Shown piece after piece: positions 17,151-26,137 of a stretch of DNA of 44,698 bases. The position numbers and the translations under genes were made by a program. Below the pieces are notes generated by a model that worked only from the letters and a program-made list of their open reading frames with translations, was not told the DNA's origin and ran no database searches. Each line of letters opens with the position of its first letter. The stretch's first letter is position 1. The DNA is from CAYXBG01 sp964463145. GTDB lineage: Bacteria > Acidobacteriota > UBA6911 > RPQK01 > CBDAPI01. Where the stretch lies: contig CAYXBG010000004.1 in NCBI GenBank assembly GCA_964463145.1, positions 1-44,698 on the forward strand, given 5' to 3'.

Positions 17151-17908
17151 TGCAGCCAGCACTCTCTGTAATAATCCCAGCCTACAATGAGGAGCAGAGA
17201 TTGAGCTCTTCCTTGAGCTCTGTTTACAAATACGTCATGGAGCGGATGTTGCCAACAGAAATCCTTGTCGTGGACGATGCTTCTACGGACAGAACAGTTG
17301 AGATTGTTGAACAGTCACGGCCTTCCGATTCTTCAATGGTGACGGTTCAGGTTTTGCGTAATACCAAAAATCTTGGGAAAGGTGCTAGTGTTCGGCATGG
17401 GATGTTGCAATGTCAGGGCAAGCTAGCTCTTATGACAGATGCGGATATGAGTACGCCCATCGAGGAGATTGAGAAATTGGAGCGGGTCATGTCGGAAACC
17501 AATTGCGATATTGCCATCGGGTCACGGGCTGTTCAGGGGTCTCGGGTCGAGGTACACCAATCTAGGACAAGAGAGAAATCAGGGAAAATTTTCAATGTTG
17601 TAGTTCGGGGCATATCGTCTCTTCCTTTCCAAGATACGCAGTGTGGGTTCAAGCTATTTTCAATGCGAAAATGCCGATCTATTTTTGCTGCCCAGCTTCT
17701 TTCTGGTTACAGTTTTGATGTGGAGATTCTTTATATTGCCGCCGGACGCGGCCTCGAGATTCGGGAAGTTCCTGTTGTATGGCGTCATTCTCCTGGTAGT
17801 AAAATAAGATTTTTTAGAGATGGTTCTAAAATGCTTACAGATCTCCTGAAGGTGCGCTGGAACTCATATAGAGGAAGGTATAATGATCTTGAGGGCCAAC
17901 AACAATGA
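17150..17908 (+). CDS. GT2 glycosyltransferase, dolichyl/polyprenyl-phosphate glucosyltransferase-like
   Basis: The 252-residue soluble GT-A protein begins [14 protein letters not shown] and has the VVDDASTD nucleotide-sugar site near 42-49, [12 protein letters not shown], and the metal-binding TDADMSTP (the DXD site). The later CGFKLFS and [18 protein letters not shown] stretches resemble ALG5/DPM-type enzymes, which move a sugar from a nucleotide donor to a polyprenyl phosphate. No C-terminal membrane helices are present, so it probably works at the inner face of the membrane. It starts one base inside the gltX stop and overlaps pdxJ by four bases (ATGA). The lipid-linked sugar could feed the GT39-like enzyme two genes upstream (inference). 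Confidence 0.85.
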   Translation: MQPALSVIIPAYNEEQRLSSSLSSVYKYVMERMLPTEILVVDDASTDRTVEIVEQSRPSDSSMVTVQVLRNTKNLGKGASVRHGMLQCQGKLALMTDADMSTPIEEIEKLERVMSETNCDIAIGSRAVQGSRVEVHQSRTREKSGKIFNVVVRGISSLPFQDTQCGFKLFSMRKCRSIFAAQLLSGYSFDVEILYIAAGRGLEIREVPVVWRHSPGSKIRFFRDGSKMLTDLLKVRWNSYRGRYNDLEGQQQ

Positions 17909-18639
17909 CCAAGCTTGGTGTGAATGTCGACCATGTTGCAACTGTTAGACAGGCGAGACAGGCAATCGAGCCTGATCCGGTAGCGGCCGCTATAGCAGCC
18001 GAGCTAGCAGGGGCACATGGGATTACTGTGCATATAAGAGGAGATCGGAGACACATCCAAGAGCGCGATCTGGATCTGTTGCGCCGGACTGTAAAAACCA
18101 GTCTTAATGTTGAGATGGCAGCTACGGAGGAAATGATGCAAATGGCCAGTAGTGTTCGGCCAGATTGCGTTACATTGGTTCCGGAGCAACCGGAGGAGCT
18201 CACCACCGAAGGAGGTCTTAATTTAACCAAACAAAGGCGCGCAATTGAGTCTGCGATTGCGAGACTGCGTTCTGAAGGTATGGAAGTTTCGCTTTTTGTA
18301 GATCCTGATGTAAGACAACTCGAGATTGCAGCTGAATTGGGCACTCGCGCGGTTGAACTTAACACCGCTTCCTATGCAGAGTCGGTCCCAGCAGGCTTGG
18401 CTGAATGGGAGGAGAATTTCCAGAGGCAGCTGTTGCAAGTCACCGAGTGCGCAAGTCAAGCTTCTTCAATGGGGTTGAGGGTCTTAGCTGGTCACGGATT
18501 AACCTATCGTAATGTTGGACCCATTGCTGCCATCTCTGAAATCGAGGAGTTGAACATCGGCCACAACTTGATATCTCGGGCAATTCTGGTCGGAATGGAG
18601 AGGGCAGTCCGTGAAATGCTGGCTGCTATGATGGCTTAG
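17905..18639 (+). CDS. pdxJ: Pyridoxine 5'-phosphate synthase
   Basis: PdxJ condenses 3-amino-2-oxopropyl phosphate with deoxyxylulose 5-phosphate in the DXP-dependent vitamin B6 route. The 244-residue TIM-barrel protein opens with [16 protein letters not shown]. It has the phosphate/active-site stretch [14 protein letters not shown], in which the usual RED is RGD, a glutamate in LNVEMAAT, and the histidine in [12 protein letters not shown]. All the residues I associate with catalysis are present; the E-to-G change beside DRRHI is unusual. ATGA overlap with the GT2 gene and one base between its stop and the rsmI start place it in a tight run. Confidence 0.96.
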   Translation: MTKLGVNVDHVATVRQARQAIEPDPVAAAIAAELAGAHGITVHIRGDRRHIQERDLDLLRRTVKTSLNVEMAATEEMMQMASSVRPDCVTLVPEQPEELTTEGGLNLTKQRRAIESAIARLRSEGMEVSLFVDPDVRQLEIAAELGTRAVELNTASYAESVPAGLAEWEENFQRQLLQVTECASQASSMGLRVLAGHGLTYRNVGPIAAISEIEELNIGHNLISRAILVGMERAVREMLAAMMA

Positions 18640-18640
18640 C

Positions 18641-19495
18641 TTGAAACAGCAAGTTCAGTCCGGGACCCTTTTTGTTGTTGCCACCCCTTTGGGCAATTTG
18701 GAGGATACGTCAGCCAGAGCCTTAAGCATGCTGCAAGCAGTCGATATTGTGGCTTGTGAAGACACTCGACATACTCGCAAACTTTTAAGCCACTTTGGAA
18801 TCTCGGCGCGGACTCGAAGTTACCATGATCGCAATGCTAAGGAGCAATGTGGCAAGCTCGTGACGTTGCTTCAGCAAGGCCGAAGTATAGCCCTCGTATC
18901 AGATGCAGGTACGCCTGGGGTTTCAGATCCAGCCTATCGCCTGGTAAGAGAGTGTCACTTGAAACAACTCAGGGTGGTGCCGATACCTGGCCCGAGTGCA
19001 GCAACAGCTGCAGTTTCAGTCTGTGGCCTGCCTTCGGACATGTTCTTGTTTGTCGGCTTCCTTCCTAGAAAAGTCGGTCCACGCAAAAGTAAGCTGACTT
19101 CTCTAAGCAAGATGGACTGCACTCTGATTTTTTTTCTACCCCCTCACCGATTGTCTGTTCAGTTGGTTGAGATTGAAGAGGTGCTTGGAAATCGCCCAGC
19201 TTTCTTGGCCCGAGAAATGACGAAGATTCATGAAAGTTTTTCCTGGGGCACTGTTAGGGAAATCCAAAGTTCCATCGAGAACATCCCCTCGAGAGGTGAA
19301 TACACTTTGATTGTTGCGGGAACTGCAAGCACTGATACTGCCGGTCAACCTAAGGTGGATGTGGCTGCGTATGTTGTTGGGCTGCAAAGGCTCCGAGGCC
19401 TTTCTAGGAGTGCAGCAATCCGACAGACAGCAACTGACCTACGAAAACCCAAAAACGCCATATATCGGGCAACGGTAGAAAAGAAGCGGCTGTAA
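18641..19495 (+). CDS. rsmI: 16S rRNA (cytidine(1402)-2'-O)-methyltransferase
   Basis: RsmI methylates the 2'-OH of C1402 in the decoding centre using SAM. The 284-residue length is normal. Family marks are LFVVATPLGNLEDTSARAL near 9-27, VACEDTRHTRKLL, the ALVSDAGTPGVSDPAYRLVREC stretch, PGPSAATAA and a LFVGFLPRK segment. I use the TTG at 18641, one base after the pdxJ stop; no ATG is available near the conserved N terminus. Last gene of the run, and convergent with gatA across 41 bases in which I see no clear terminator. Confidence 0.95.
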   Translation: MKQQVQSGTLFVVATPLGNLEDTSARALSMLQAVDIVACEDTRHTRKLLSHFGISARTRSYHDRNAKEQCGKLVTLLQQGRSIALVSDAGTPGVSDPAYRLVRECHLKQLRVVPIPGPSAATAAVSVCGLPSDMFLFVGFLPRKVGPRKSKLTSLSKMDCTLIFFLPPHRLSVQLVEIEEVLGNRPAFLAREMTKIHESFSWGTVREIQSSIENIPSRGEYTLIVAGTASTDTAGQPKVDVAAYVVGLQRLRGLSRSAAIRQTATDLRKPKNAIYRATVEKKRL

Positions 19496-19536
19496 TAGCG
19501 TTAACTATTTGTCTGGTTAACTTTACCGGCGCTCTC

Positions 19537-21006
19537 TTACTCTATAGGCAACGAGGGTTTCTCGACTGCTAGTTCATTCTCTAAAAAATGGGCAACTCGA
19601 AGCAGTTTTTCCTCCTCACAGTGGCTTGCAAGCAGTTGCAGGCCCACTGGCAAGCCTTTTTCGGTAAAGGCCGCCGGTAAGCTCAGCCCAGGTAACCCGG
19701 CGAGGTTGGCCGAAACTGTGAAAACATCCGATAAATACATTTCAAGCGGGTCATTCGTTTTCTCTCCGACTTTGAATGCCGGTGTTGGTGTGACTGGTCC
19801 TAAGATGATATCCACTTGCTTAAACGCTGTTATGAAGTCTTCTCTAATGAGCCGCCTGACCTTGCTAGCCTGTTTATAGTATGCGTCATAATAACCAGAG
19901 CTCAGGGCAAAAGTCCCTAACATAATGCGGCGTTTAACCTCTGGTCCAAACCCTTCAGAGCGGGTTTTCCTGTACATACTTTCCAGGTTTGTTGTTGGCG
20001 TGGATCGGTGTCCGAATCGTACACCATCATATCGGGCCAAATTGGCACTGGCTTCTGCCGTTGCAACAAGATAATAGGTAGCAATGGAAAGGTCCTGGTT
20101 AGGAAAATCCACATCCTCTACTGTCAATCCAGATTTCTCCAAAATACTAGTAGCCTTTTCTAGCGCCCCCCGAGTATCGGGGTCACGAATAGAATCAATC
20201 CAATCTCTAGCTATGCCAATGCGCAGATCTGAAATATCTCCATTCAGGTTGGCTGTGAAATCGATGGAATCCAGTTCAAGGCAGGTTGAGTCTCGTGGAT
20301 CCGGCCCTGACAAGAGAGATAGCATTGAGGCGGCATCCTTTACCGAATGGGCAAGAGGCCCGATCTGGTCGAGGGACGAGGCAAAGGCGACTAGTCCGTA
20401 GCGGGAAACTCTGCCGTAGGTAGGCTTGAGTCCCACAATACCGCAAAAAGCTGCTGGTTGGCGGATCGATCCTCCTGTGTCTGTTCCTAAAGCGACTGGT
20501 GCTTCGAAAGCTGCTACACAGGCCGCCGAGCCTCCGCTGGATCCTCCCGGGACCCGTTCCAGGTCCCAAGGGTTTCGAGTCACAAAAAAAGCAGAATTTT
20601 CAGTACTCGAACCCATCGCGAATTCATCGCAGTTTGTTTTCCCTAGAACAATAGCGCCCTTTGCCTTAAGACGCTCAACTACAGTGGCGTCATAAGGTGG
20701 AATATAGCCCTCTAATATCTTGGAGCCACAGGTAGTATTCTGGCCAAGAGTTACGATCACGTCCTTCAGGGCTATCGGAATTCCAGTGAATAGACCAGCC
20801 TGAAAATCTTTCTTTTGCAACTTGGTGTCGATTTCCATAGCCCTTTTCAGTACAGCATCTGAATCGACGTTAATGAATGCCCGCACACGCTCATCTACCT
20901 TTGCGATTCTGTCTAGAAAAACATGGCAAATTTCAGACACAGACACGGTTCTGTGTTGAATGTGCTTGTGAAGCTGAGTCAATGAACTCGTTAGTATTTC
21001 TCTCAT
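19537..21006 (-). CDS. gatA: Asp-tRNA(Asn)/Glu-tRNA(Gln) amidotransferase subunit A
   Basis: GatA releases ammonia from glutamine for amidation of mischarged Glu-tRNA(Gln) or Asp-tRNA(Asn). The 489-residue amidase-signature protein has the complete Ser-cisSer-Lys triad: K81 (IALKDVI), S156 (GGSSGGS) and S180 (TGGSIRQPA), each offset by two residues from the Staphylococcus aureus numbering. It begins four bases after the gatC stop. gatB is not in the window. Its 3' end faces rsmI. Confidence 0.97.
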   Translation of the reverse strand: MREILTSSLTQLHKHIQHRTVSVSEICHVFLDRIAKVDERVRAFINVDSDAVLKRAMEIDTKLQKKDFQAGLFTGIPIALKDVIVTLGQNTTCGSKILEGYIPPYDATVVERLKAKGAIVLGKTNCDEFAMGSSTENSAFFVTRNPWDLERVPGGSSGGSAACVAAFEAPVALGTDTGGSIRQPAAFCGIVGLKPTYGRVSRYGLVAFASSLDQIGPLAHSVKDAASMLSLLSGPDPRDSTCLELDSIDFTANLNGDISDLRIGIARDWIDSIRDPDTRGALEKATSILEKSGLTVEDVDFPNQDLSIATYYLVATAEASANLARYDGVRFGHRSTPTTNLESMYRKTRSEGFGPEVKRRIMLGTFALSSGYYDAYYKQASKVRRLIREDFITAFKQVDIILGPVTPTPAFKVGEKTNDPLEMYLSDVFTVSANLAGLPGLSLPAAFTEKGLPVGLQLLASHCEEEKLLRVAHFLENELAVEKPSLPIE

Positions 21007-21009
21007 TGC

Positions 21010-21300
21010 TCAGTCGATCACCCTGGGCACCCGAAAGTGACCTCTTTTTTTAGAAGGAGCCGCGCGCATCGCGTCTTCTTGTTGAATCTGCCTCTCAACT
21101 GTGTCTGAACGCATGGGTGTCTCTTGTTGAGGTACTGGCTGGTAAAGAGGCTCTATATGATTGGTTTCTGCTTTCTGGAGGCTTTCAAAATGATCGAAAA
21201 CCTTCTGGAACTGCTGGACAAAAAGCGACAGTTCAGAGGGGTTGAATTCCAGCTTGGCCAATTCGGCCGTCCGTTCTGCGTCTGCCCTACTGATGCTCAT
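21010..21300 (-). CDS. gatC: Asp-tRNA(Asn)/Glu-tRNA(Gln) amidotransferase subunit C
   Basis: GatC is the small clamp that holds GatA and GatB together. The 96-residue length and the opening ISRADAERTAELAKLEFN match the family, as does the C-terminal MRSDTVERQ then GHFRVPRVID (canonical F.VP.v). Its start overlaps the ribF stop by four bases (ATGA, 21297-21300) and gatA follows three bases after its stop, so ribF-gatC-gatA are translated as a coupled block. Confidence 0.94.
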   Translation of the reverse strand: MSISRADAERTAELAKLEFNPSELSLFVQQFQKVFDHFESLQKAETNHIEPLYQPVPQQETPMRSDTVERQIQQEDAMRAAPSKKRGHFRVPRVID

Positions 21301-22238
21301 GATCGGCTCTCCTTGAAATATGCCGTAGCTGTTTTAACATCCTTATCAATTTGCAACTGCAAGCTGTCGAGGCTATCAAATTTCCTTTCCGGGCGGACCC
21401 TGGTAAGGAAATCAGTCTGTATGGGAAGACCATACAGATTAGTAGAGTGTTCCAGAAGATGTGACTCAACGACTGGTTGATCATGAGTTGCCGGCGTTTG
21501 CACAGTGGGCCGATATCCCACGTTAGTAACTGATGGGTATTTGAGTCCATTGACCTCAGAAACTGTCACGTACACTCCTGAGAGCGGGATCAATTCGTTG
21601 TCAACTTTTATGTTAGCGGTAGGAAAGCCCAATTTTTGTCCCCTGCCTTCTCCTCGGATTATCGTGCCGCTGATCTGGTAAGGTCGGCCCAACATATGAG
21701 TCGCACTTCGCAAGTCGCCATCCCTGACAGCCTTACGGATAAGAGTACTACTAACGCGATGGCCGTTCAGCTTGATTCGCTTTATCATCCCTACATGTAT
21801 TCCGTGCGTATCCCCCATACCCTTCAGTAATTCGAAGTTTCCCGTTCTTCGGTGTCCGAAACGAAAATTACTCCCGACATAGATTTCTTTAATCTGAGGA
21901 TGAAAGAGGATTTTTTCTAAGAATTTTTCGGGCGTATAAAGAGACAAGCGCCGCGTGAATGAAATTCTGATCAGTAGATCAATTCCAGCATTGCCAAGCA
22001 TTTCAGTTTTTTGTTTTGTGGTCTGAAGTGAGGGGGGGGCATCCTCGGAGGCAATGATTTTTCGAGGATGGGGACTGAAAGTAAGAAGGCCTGCAGTAGA
22101 TGAAGTGGTTCTGGACCTAGAGACAATTTTCTTGAGTATTTCTTGGTGGCCGATATGGATTCCGTCAAAAACTCCAACGGTCAAAATTGACGGCGGTAAG
22201 TCAGAGGGTAATTCATCAAAATCTTCGACCACTAGCAT
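21297..22238 (-). CDS. ribF: Bifunctional riboflavin kinase / FAD synthetase
   Basis: RibF turns riboflavin into FMN and then FAD. The N-terminal adenylyltransferase domain has the nucleotide site TVGVFDGIHIGHQ and the later RVSSTLIRKAVRDG. The C-terminal kinase domain has the GRGQKLGFPTANI motif. From the ATG at 22238 the protein is 313 residues. I prefer this over an upstream GTG at 22262 because GGAGG (22249-22253) sits ten bases before it. The ATG lies inside the stop region of the upstream MBL gene (7-base overlap). FAD made here would serve the FAD oxidoreductase and ApbE elsewhere in the window, as in any cell. No FMN riboswitch was seen. Confidence 0.95.
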   Translation of the reverse strand: MLVVEDFDELPSDLPPSILTVGVFDGIHIGHQEILKKIVSRSRTTSSTAGLLTFSPHPRKIIASEDAPPSLQTTKQKTEMLGNAGIDLLIRISFTRRLSLYTPEKFLEKILFHPQIKEIYVGSNFRFGHRRTGNFELLKGMGDTHGIHVGMIKRIKLNGHRVSSTLIRKAVRDGDLRSATHMLGRPYQISGTIIRGEGRGQKLGFPTANIKVDNELIPLSGVYVTVSEVNGLKYPSVTNVGYRPTVQTPATHDQPVVESHLLEHSTNLYGLPIQTDFLTRVRPERKFDSLDSLQLQIDKDVKTATAYFKESRS

Positions 22239-23002
22239 TGATAGGATGCCTCCACTTCCCACACTAAGCCATCGTGAGCCAGGGCCATTCCCTCGGGAAG
22301 TTTTTGATTAGTAGTCTCATGTTCTAAATCGTGGCACATATGTACAAAGTAGGTTTGTTTTGCGCCGATCTTAAGGGCCGCCTCCACGGCATCTTCAACA
22401 GTAAAGTGGCTGAAATGTTTTTTGTGTCTCAGGGCGTCCAAGACAAGATACTCTACCCCAGAAAGTTTCTTGAAAGAGGCATCGGGGATATCGCTCACGT
22501 CTGTGATGAAGGCAAATTTTCCGATCCTGTAACCGAGTATTGGTAGTTGGCCATGCATCACGTTGATTGGCTCAAATAATAAGTCCCCAATCTGAAAATC
22601 CCCCTCAATTGTACGAAGATCAAGGCTTGGGATGCCGGGGTATTTTTTTTCTTCAAAAAGATATCGAAATGTCATACGCACCTGTGCCAGTGTATCGGCG
22701 TTAGCATATACAGGCATGCTTTTCCCAGACCAGATATTAAGGGGGTATACATCATCCAGGCCCAGGATGTGATCGACGTGTGGGTGGGTGAGAATTATGG
22801 CATCCAAATGCCGGACCTGATGTCGTAGCATTTGGGTTCGGAAATCGACAGAGGCATCGATCACGACATTAACCTCTGATTGCAACATGACAGATGTTCG
22901 GAGCCGTTTATTCCGTTTGTCCGAAGAACTGCACACATCGCAGGTGCAACCTATGATGGGAATACCCCGGGAAGTTCCGGTGCCCAGAAAATTGACCCGC
23001 AT
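22232..23002 (-). CDS. MBL-fold metallohydrolase, PhnP-like
   Basis: The 256-residue metallo-beta-lactamase-fold protein has the dinuclear metal motif H73-x-H75-x-D77-H78 (THPHVDH). Near the N terminus LGTGTSRGIPIIG is followed by C19-x-C21-x2-C24, the structural zinc site known from PhnP phosphodiesterases and related proteins. Further metal ligands are likely in the FITDVSD and YFVHMCHDLEH regions. PhnP acts on cyclic phosphoribosyl phosphate in phosphonate use, but no phn genes are nearby. A general phosphodiesterase is safer. Its start overlaps the stop of the DUF1844 gene by one base. Confidence 0.88.
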   Translation of the reverse strand: MRVNFLGTGTSRGIPIIGCTCDVCSSSDKRNKRLRTSVMLQSEVNVVIDASVDFRTQMLRHQVRHLDAIILTHPHVDHILGLDDVYPLNIWSGKSMPVYANADTLAQVRMTFRYLFEEKKYPGIPSLDLRTIEGDFQIGDLLFEPINVMHGQLPILGYRIGKFAFITDVSDIPDASFKKLSGVEYLVLDALRHKKHFSHFTVEDAVEAALKIGAKQTYFVHMCHDLEHETTNQKLPEGMALAHDGLVWEVEASYQC

Positions 23003-23439
23003 CAGAGCTTAACAGGGCCCTTTTTTGCCAGGAATTTCATACGAAGATCATAGAGAATATCGTCCAATAACCGGGTTTCCTCAGGCGTGCGATTCCCCTC
23101 TGTTTTTTCCTGGAGCATACCGAGGATGTCGACCATTTGTTTAGCTGCTTCTAAATTCTGGGGAGGAGAACCAGGTTGTCCCGGAGGCCCCTCACCCATG
23201 TGCATAACTGCGGTTGTGGCAAGGGATAGGATAAAAGACGAGAGTTCAATGGTTGGATCAGTATCGGTTGTCGTCTCAGCGTCTGGTATTTCTGGATTGT
23301 TTGCCTGTTTGGGTGGATTGGGATCTGCTGCAGGCGGGGTTTTTTCACCGGTGTTCGGCCTGAGATCTCCCTCCTCAGTAAAGCCCCTTCTGTCAGTGAC
23401 TTTGAATCCACTTTCTTCTTTTTGATTTTTGCTCGTCAT
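23002..23439 (-). CDS. DUF1844 domain-containing protein
   Basis: The 145-residue protein has a disordered, Pro/Thr/Asp-rich N-terminal half (about 1-65) with no conserved features. A compact DUF1844 domain follows: LSSFILSLATTAVMHMGEGP near 66-85, then NLEAAKQMVDILGML and a C-terminal helix with TRLLDDILYDLRMKF. The family is widespread in Acidobacteriota and other deep lineages and has no established function. The hydrophobic helix is amphipathic rather than clearly membrane-spanning. It lies in the housekeeping run between mazG and the PhnP-like gene. Confidence 0.88.
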   Translation of the reverse strand: MTSKNQKEESGFKVTDRRGFTEEGDLRPNTGEKTPPAADPNPPKQANNPEIPDAETTTDTDPTIELSSFILSLATTAVMHMGEGPPGQPGSPPQNLEAAKQMVDILGMLQEKTEGNRTPEETRLLDDILYDLRMKFLAKKGPVKL

Positions 23440-23491
23440 ATTTGAGAACCTTTCCTAACGATTTCATTCACCGAATTGTTTCTTATGAGGG

Positions 23492-24310
23492 TCAGTCTTT
23501 GGCCACCTTCCCTTTCTGTGATTGCCAGAAACTATCCATATCTCCTGGACCTACATCGCGCAAGTCTTTTCCTGTCTGACGAAAATGATCCTCCATCCTA
23601 CGAAAGCGTCTTGAAAACTTTTCGCTAGCTCTACGCAGTGTTGTTTCCGGATCAAGATTAAGTCGCCTGCAAAGATTTACGGCCGTGAATAGAAGGTCTC
23701 CCACCTCGTCACGGACACGGCCCTGGTCGCCTTGCTCCAGAGCATCTTCTACCTCGTTAAATTCTTCGACAATTTTTTCGCCGATTTGACTAATGTTATC
23801 CCAATCGAACCCCACTCGCGCTGCCTTGGCTGTCATTTGGTTAGCACGGTAGAACGCGGGTAGCTTGTCTGGGATCCCGTCAAGCAACGATGAGCCAGGC
23901 TTTTTTTCTTGACCCGCGGCCTTTCTTTCGGCGGCCTTGATGTCCTCCCAGCTTCTGAGCAGATCGTTTGTATCCTTAAAACTGGCCCCCCCGAATACAT
24001 GAGGATGGCGACGTACCATCTTATCGTAAATTCTGCGGCAGACCTCATAGGCATCAAACTCTTTATTTTCACGAGCGATCTGGCTATGAAATATGACCTG
24101 AAAAAGAAGATCGCCCAACTCTTCACAAATTGCATCGGGATCATTCCGGTCAAGGGCTTCTAAAACCTCGAATGCCTCCTCGATCAGCATTGGCTTTAGG
24201 GTCTCGTGAGTCTGCTCCTGGTCCCATGGACAGCCTTCCGGTCCTCTCAGTTTTTCCATCAGGTGTAAGAGCTTGCTAAATGGGTCGGTAGATGTCGATC
24301 TAGTAGCCAA
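23492..24310 (-). CDS. mazG: Nucleoside triphosphate pyrophosphohydrolase MazG
   Basis: MazG hydrolyses NTPs and dNTPs to monophosphates and pyrophosphate, removing aberrant nucleotides. The 272-residue protein has two MazG modules. The first has LRGPEGCPWDQEQTHETL then EEAFEVLEALD and ELGDLLFQVIFHS (metal-binding acidic EExxE...D pattern). The second repeats EKIVEEFNEVEDAL and DEVGDLLFTAVNLCRRL. It ends with SFWQSQKGKVAKD. It starts nine bases after the rng stop, so the two are co-transcribed. A second nucleotide-pool cleaner, the yjjX-type gene, is at 5.5 kb. Confidence 0.95.
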   Translation of the reverse strand: MATRSTSTDPFSKLLHLMEKLRGPEGCPWDQEQTHETLKPMLIEEAFEVLEALDRNDPDAICEELGDLLFQVIFHSQIARENKEFDAYEVCRRIYDKMVRRHPHVFGGASFKDTNDLLRSWEDIKAAERKAAGQEKKPGSSLLDGIPDKLPAFYRANQMTAKAARVGFDWDNISQIGEKIVEEFNEVEDALEQGDQGRVRDEVGDLLFTAVNLCRRLNLDPETTLRRASEKFSRRFRRMEDHFRQTGKDLRDVGPGDMDSFWQSQKGKVAKD

Positions 24311-24319
24311 GTGATCCGC

Positions 24320-26137
24320 CTAAGAATCTGAAAAAGTATACTTTTCAACATGCAAGGTGTCGTCTGCTTGGACTGTTACGACTCTCTGGATCATGTCGCC
24401 TATTGTCGATATTACGTCACGCTCTTTGTCGCGAAGGACTTCAGCTACTGAGGGGTGGCAACGTATAAGCAATTCTGCATCTGATTTAAGCTGCTTTACA
24501 TTCCTCCGCACCTCGTCATGGATGGCATAACTGATTGTTTGCGGAGACTTGTTTCTTCCGCTTCCCTCACAGTAGGTACAGGCTTGAGACAAACTTTTTT
24601 CTAGGGATCGTTTGGCCCGTTTACGAGTAATTGCAATTAGACCGAACTCATTGAAACGAAGAGTTTTAGAAGGAGCCTTGTCGGTTGCAAGGGCCTTCTG
24701 GAGAGTGTCCAAGACCCGTCTCTGGTTTTTAGTCTCTTCCATGTCTATAAAGTCAAGGATAATGATGCCCCCCAAATCTCTTAGACGTAACTGCCGGCCT
24801 ATCTCTTTTGCCGCATACACATTGGTGGCCGTGATCGTATCTTCGAGAGAGTTAGTTTTGCCAACAAACTTGCCTGTATTGACGTCGATGGCAACGAGAG
24901 CTTCGGTTTCATTTATGACCAGGTAGCCTCCGTTCTGGAGCCAAACTTTACTTTGGAGAGCGTTTTCGATCTCGGTATTAATGCCATAAGCATCCAAGAT
25001 GGGCTTAGATTTCGAGTACAACTGGATTCTAGGGACTAGGTCTGGATTCAGGGATCCTACGAATTCGACCAACTGGGAATGCCTTTCATCGTTGTCGACA
25101 AGGATGGCCTGAAAATCATCACTCAAATAATCGCGTACAGTCCGTTCTACCACCCCTGGCTCTTCGTGGACCAAGGAGGGACCTTTTGCTTTCTCGAGGC
25201 GCTTCCCGACCTTGGACCAGAGCTGGGTTAGATATTCGATGTCCGCGGATAGGGCCTCCTCGGTTTGACCTGTTCCAGCAGTCCGTACGATAAAACCCTG
25301 AGAGCTAGATCCGCGTAGTTTAAATACCAACTCCTTTAATCGAAGGCGCTCCTTCTCAGTCGCGATTTTCCTAGAAACACCTACATGGCCAACTGTTGGC
25401 ATGAACACGAGGAATCTGCCAGGCAAGGCTATGTGTGAAGTAATGCGGGCACCTTTCCGGCCGATTGGCTCCTTAGATACCTGGACCAAGATTTCCTGAC
25501 CTTGTTTCAGTAATTGATCAATGGGCACCTGTTGACTGTTGGCGGAGGATCGGCCATTGCGTTTCGCCCCGTTTGCAGAAAAATGTAACGGTCTAGAAGT
25601 TCGGTTCTCGATATACGCATTTTTCCTGCGGGAGGTTTTTACGGTGTTGGCCCCCTTATTGGGTCTTACAGTTTTTAGTCTCTGGGGGAGAATTGACGGC
25701 TCTGCAGAGGTTCTTCTGGGATTTGCTGTATCTTCACTTGGAGCCCGGATTGATCCCAGTGAGACGGGCAATAATCTGCCTTTTTCTTTTGGCTCTGGGA
25801 TCCTGGGAAAGCCTTCTAGATCAGAATCGATTTCTGCACTCTGTGTGCGAGAGCTAGGGCCTCGGCCTCTCTTTTTACCCTCTTCGAAAATCTCCGAATC
25901 TTCCTGGACGTCACTTAGAAAATCTCCAACATAGAGAAACGCATGACGCTCCAAGCCTATGTCAACGAATGCGGCCTGCATTCCTGGTAGTACTTTTGTG
26001 ACCCTCCCTTTATAGATATTTCCGAGGATTCCTTTGTTCTTTGTTCTTTCAATGAATAGCTCGGTCACCACGTTGTTATCTAAAATCGCAACTTTGGTCT
26101 CGAGACTATTTGAGCTAACAATGAGCTCTTTGGACAT
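24320..26137 (-). CDS. rng: Ribonuclease E/G family protein with disordered insert in the S1 domain
   Basis: This 605-residue endoribonuclease acts in mRNA decay and rRNA processing. The N-terminal S1 RNA-binding domain starts at GNIYKGRVTKVLPGMQAAFVDIG (39-61) but is interrupted at about residues 80-204 by a low-complexity, Ser/Arg/Lys-rich stretch. It then resumes with GQEILVQVSKEPIGRKGARIT. The DNase I-like catalytic part has DVNTGKF and IILDFIDME, holding the metal-binding aspartates. The zinc-link CTYCEGSGR is present. The protein lacks the long C-terminal scaffold of E. coli RNase E, so RNase G is the nearest name. A strong GGAGG precedes the ATG (26141-26145). First gene of the long minus-strand housekeeping run. 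Confidence 0.94.
   Translation of the reverse strand: MSKELIVSSNSLETKVAILDNNVVTELFIERTKNKGILGNIYKGRVTKVLPGMQAAFVDIGLERHAFLYVGDFLSDVQEDSEIFEEGKKRGRGPSSRTQSAEIDSDLEGFPRIPEPKEKGRLLPVSLGSIRAPSEDTANPRRTSAEPSILPQRLKTVRPNKGANTVKTSRRKNAYIENRTSRPLHFSANGAKRNGRSSANSQQVPIDQLLKQGQEILVQVSKEPIGRKGARITSHIALPGRFLVFMPTVGHVGVSRKIATEKERLRLKELVFKLRGSSSQGFIVRTAGTGQTEEALSADIEYLTQLWSKVGKRLEKAKGPSLVHEEPGVVERTVRDYLSDDFQAILVDNDERHSQLVEFVGSLNPDLVPRIQLYSKSKPILDAYGINTEIENALQSKVWLQNGGYLVINETEALVAIDVNTGKFVGKTNSLEDTITATNVYAAKEIGRQLRLRDLGGIIILDFIDMEETKNQRRVLDTLQKALATDKAPSKTLRFNEFGLIAITRKRAKRSLEKSLSQACTYCEGSGRNKSPQTISYAIHDEVRRNVKQLKSDAELLIRCHPSVAEVLRDKERDVISTIGDMIQRVVTVQADDTLHVEKYTFSDS

Noticed and set aside
19496..19536. GTTAAC repeats between rsmI and gatA as a terminator
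   Set aside because: Two short self-complementary hexamers do not form a stable stem with a T-run.
25539..25934. 131-codon plus-strand frame inside rng
   Set aside because: It is antisense to the low-complexity insert of RNase E/G, where long open frames arise from biased composition.
23002..26137. Toxin-antitoxin reading of mazG and its neighbours
   Set aside because: MazG here is the two-module housekeeping pyrophosphohydrolase, not the MazEF toxin, and its neighbours are housekeeping genes.
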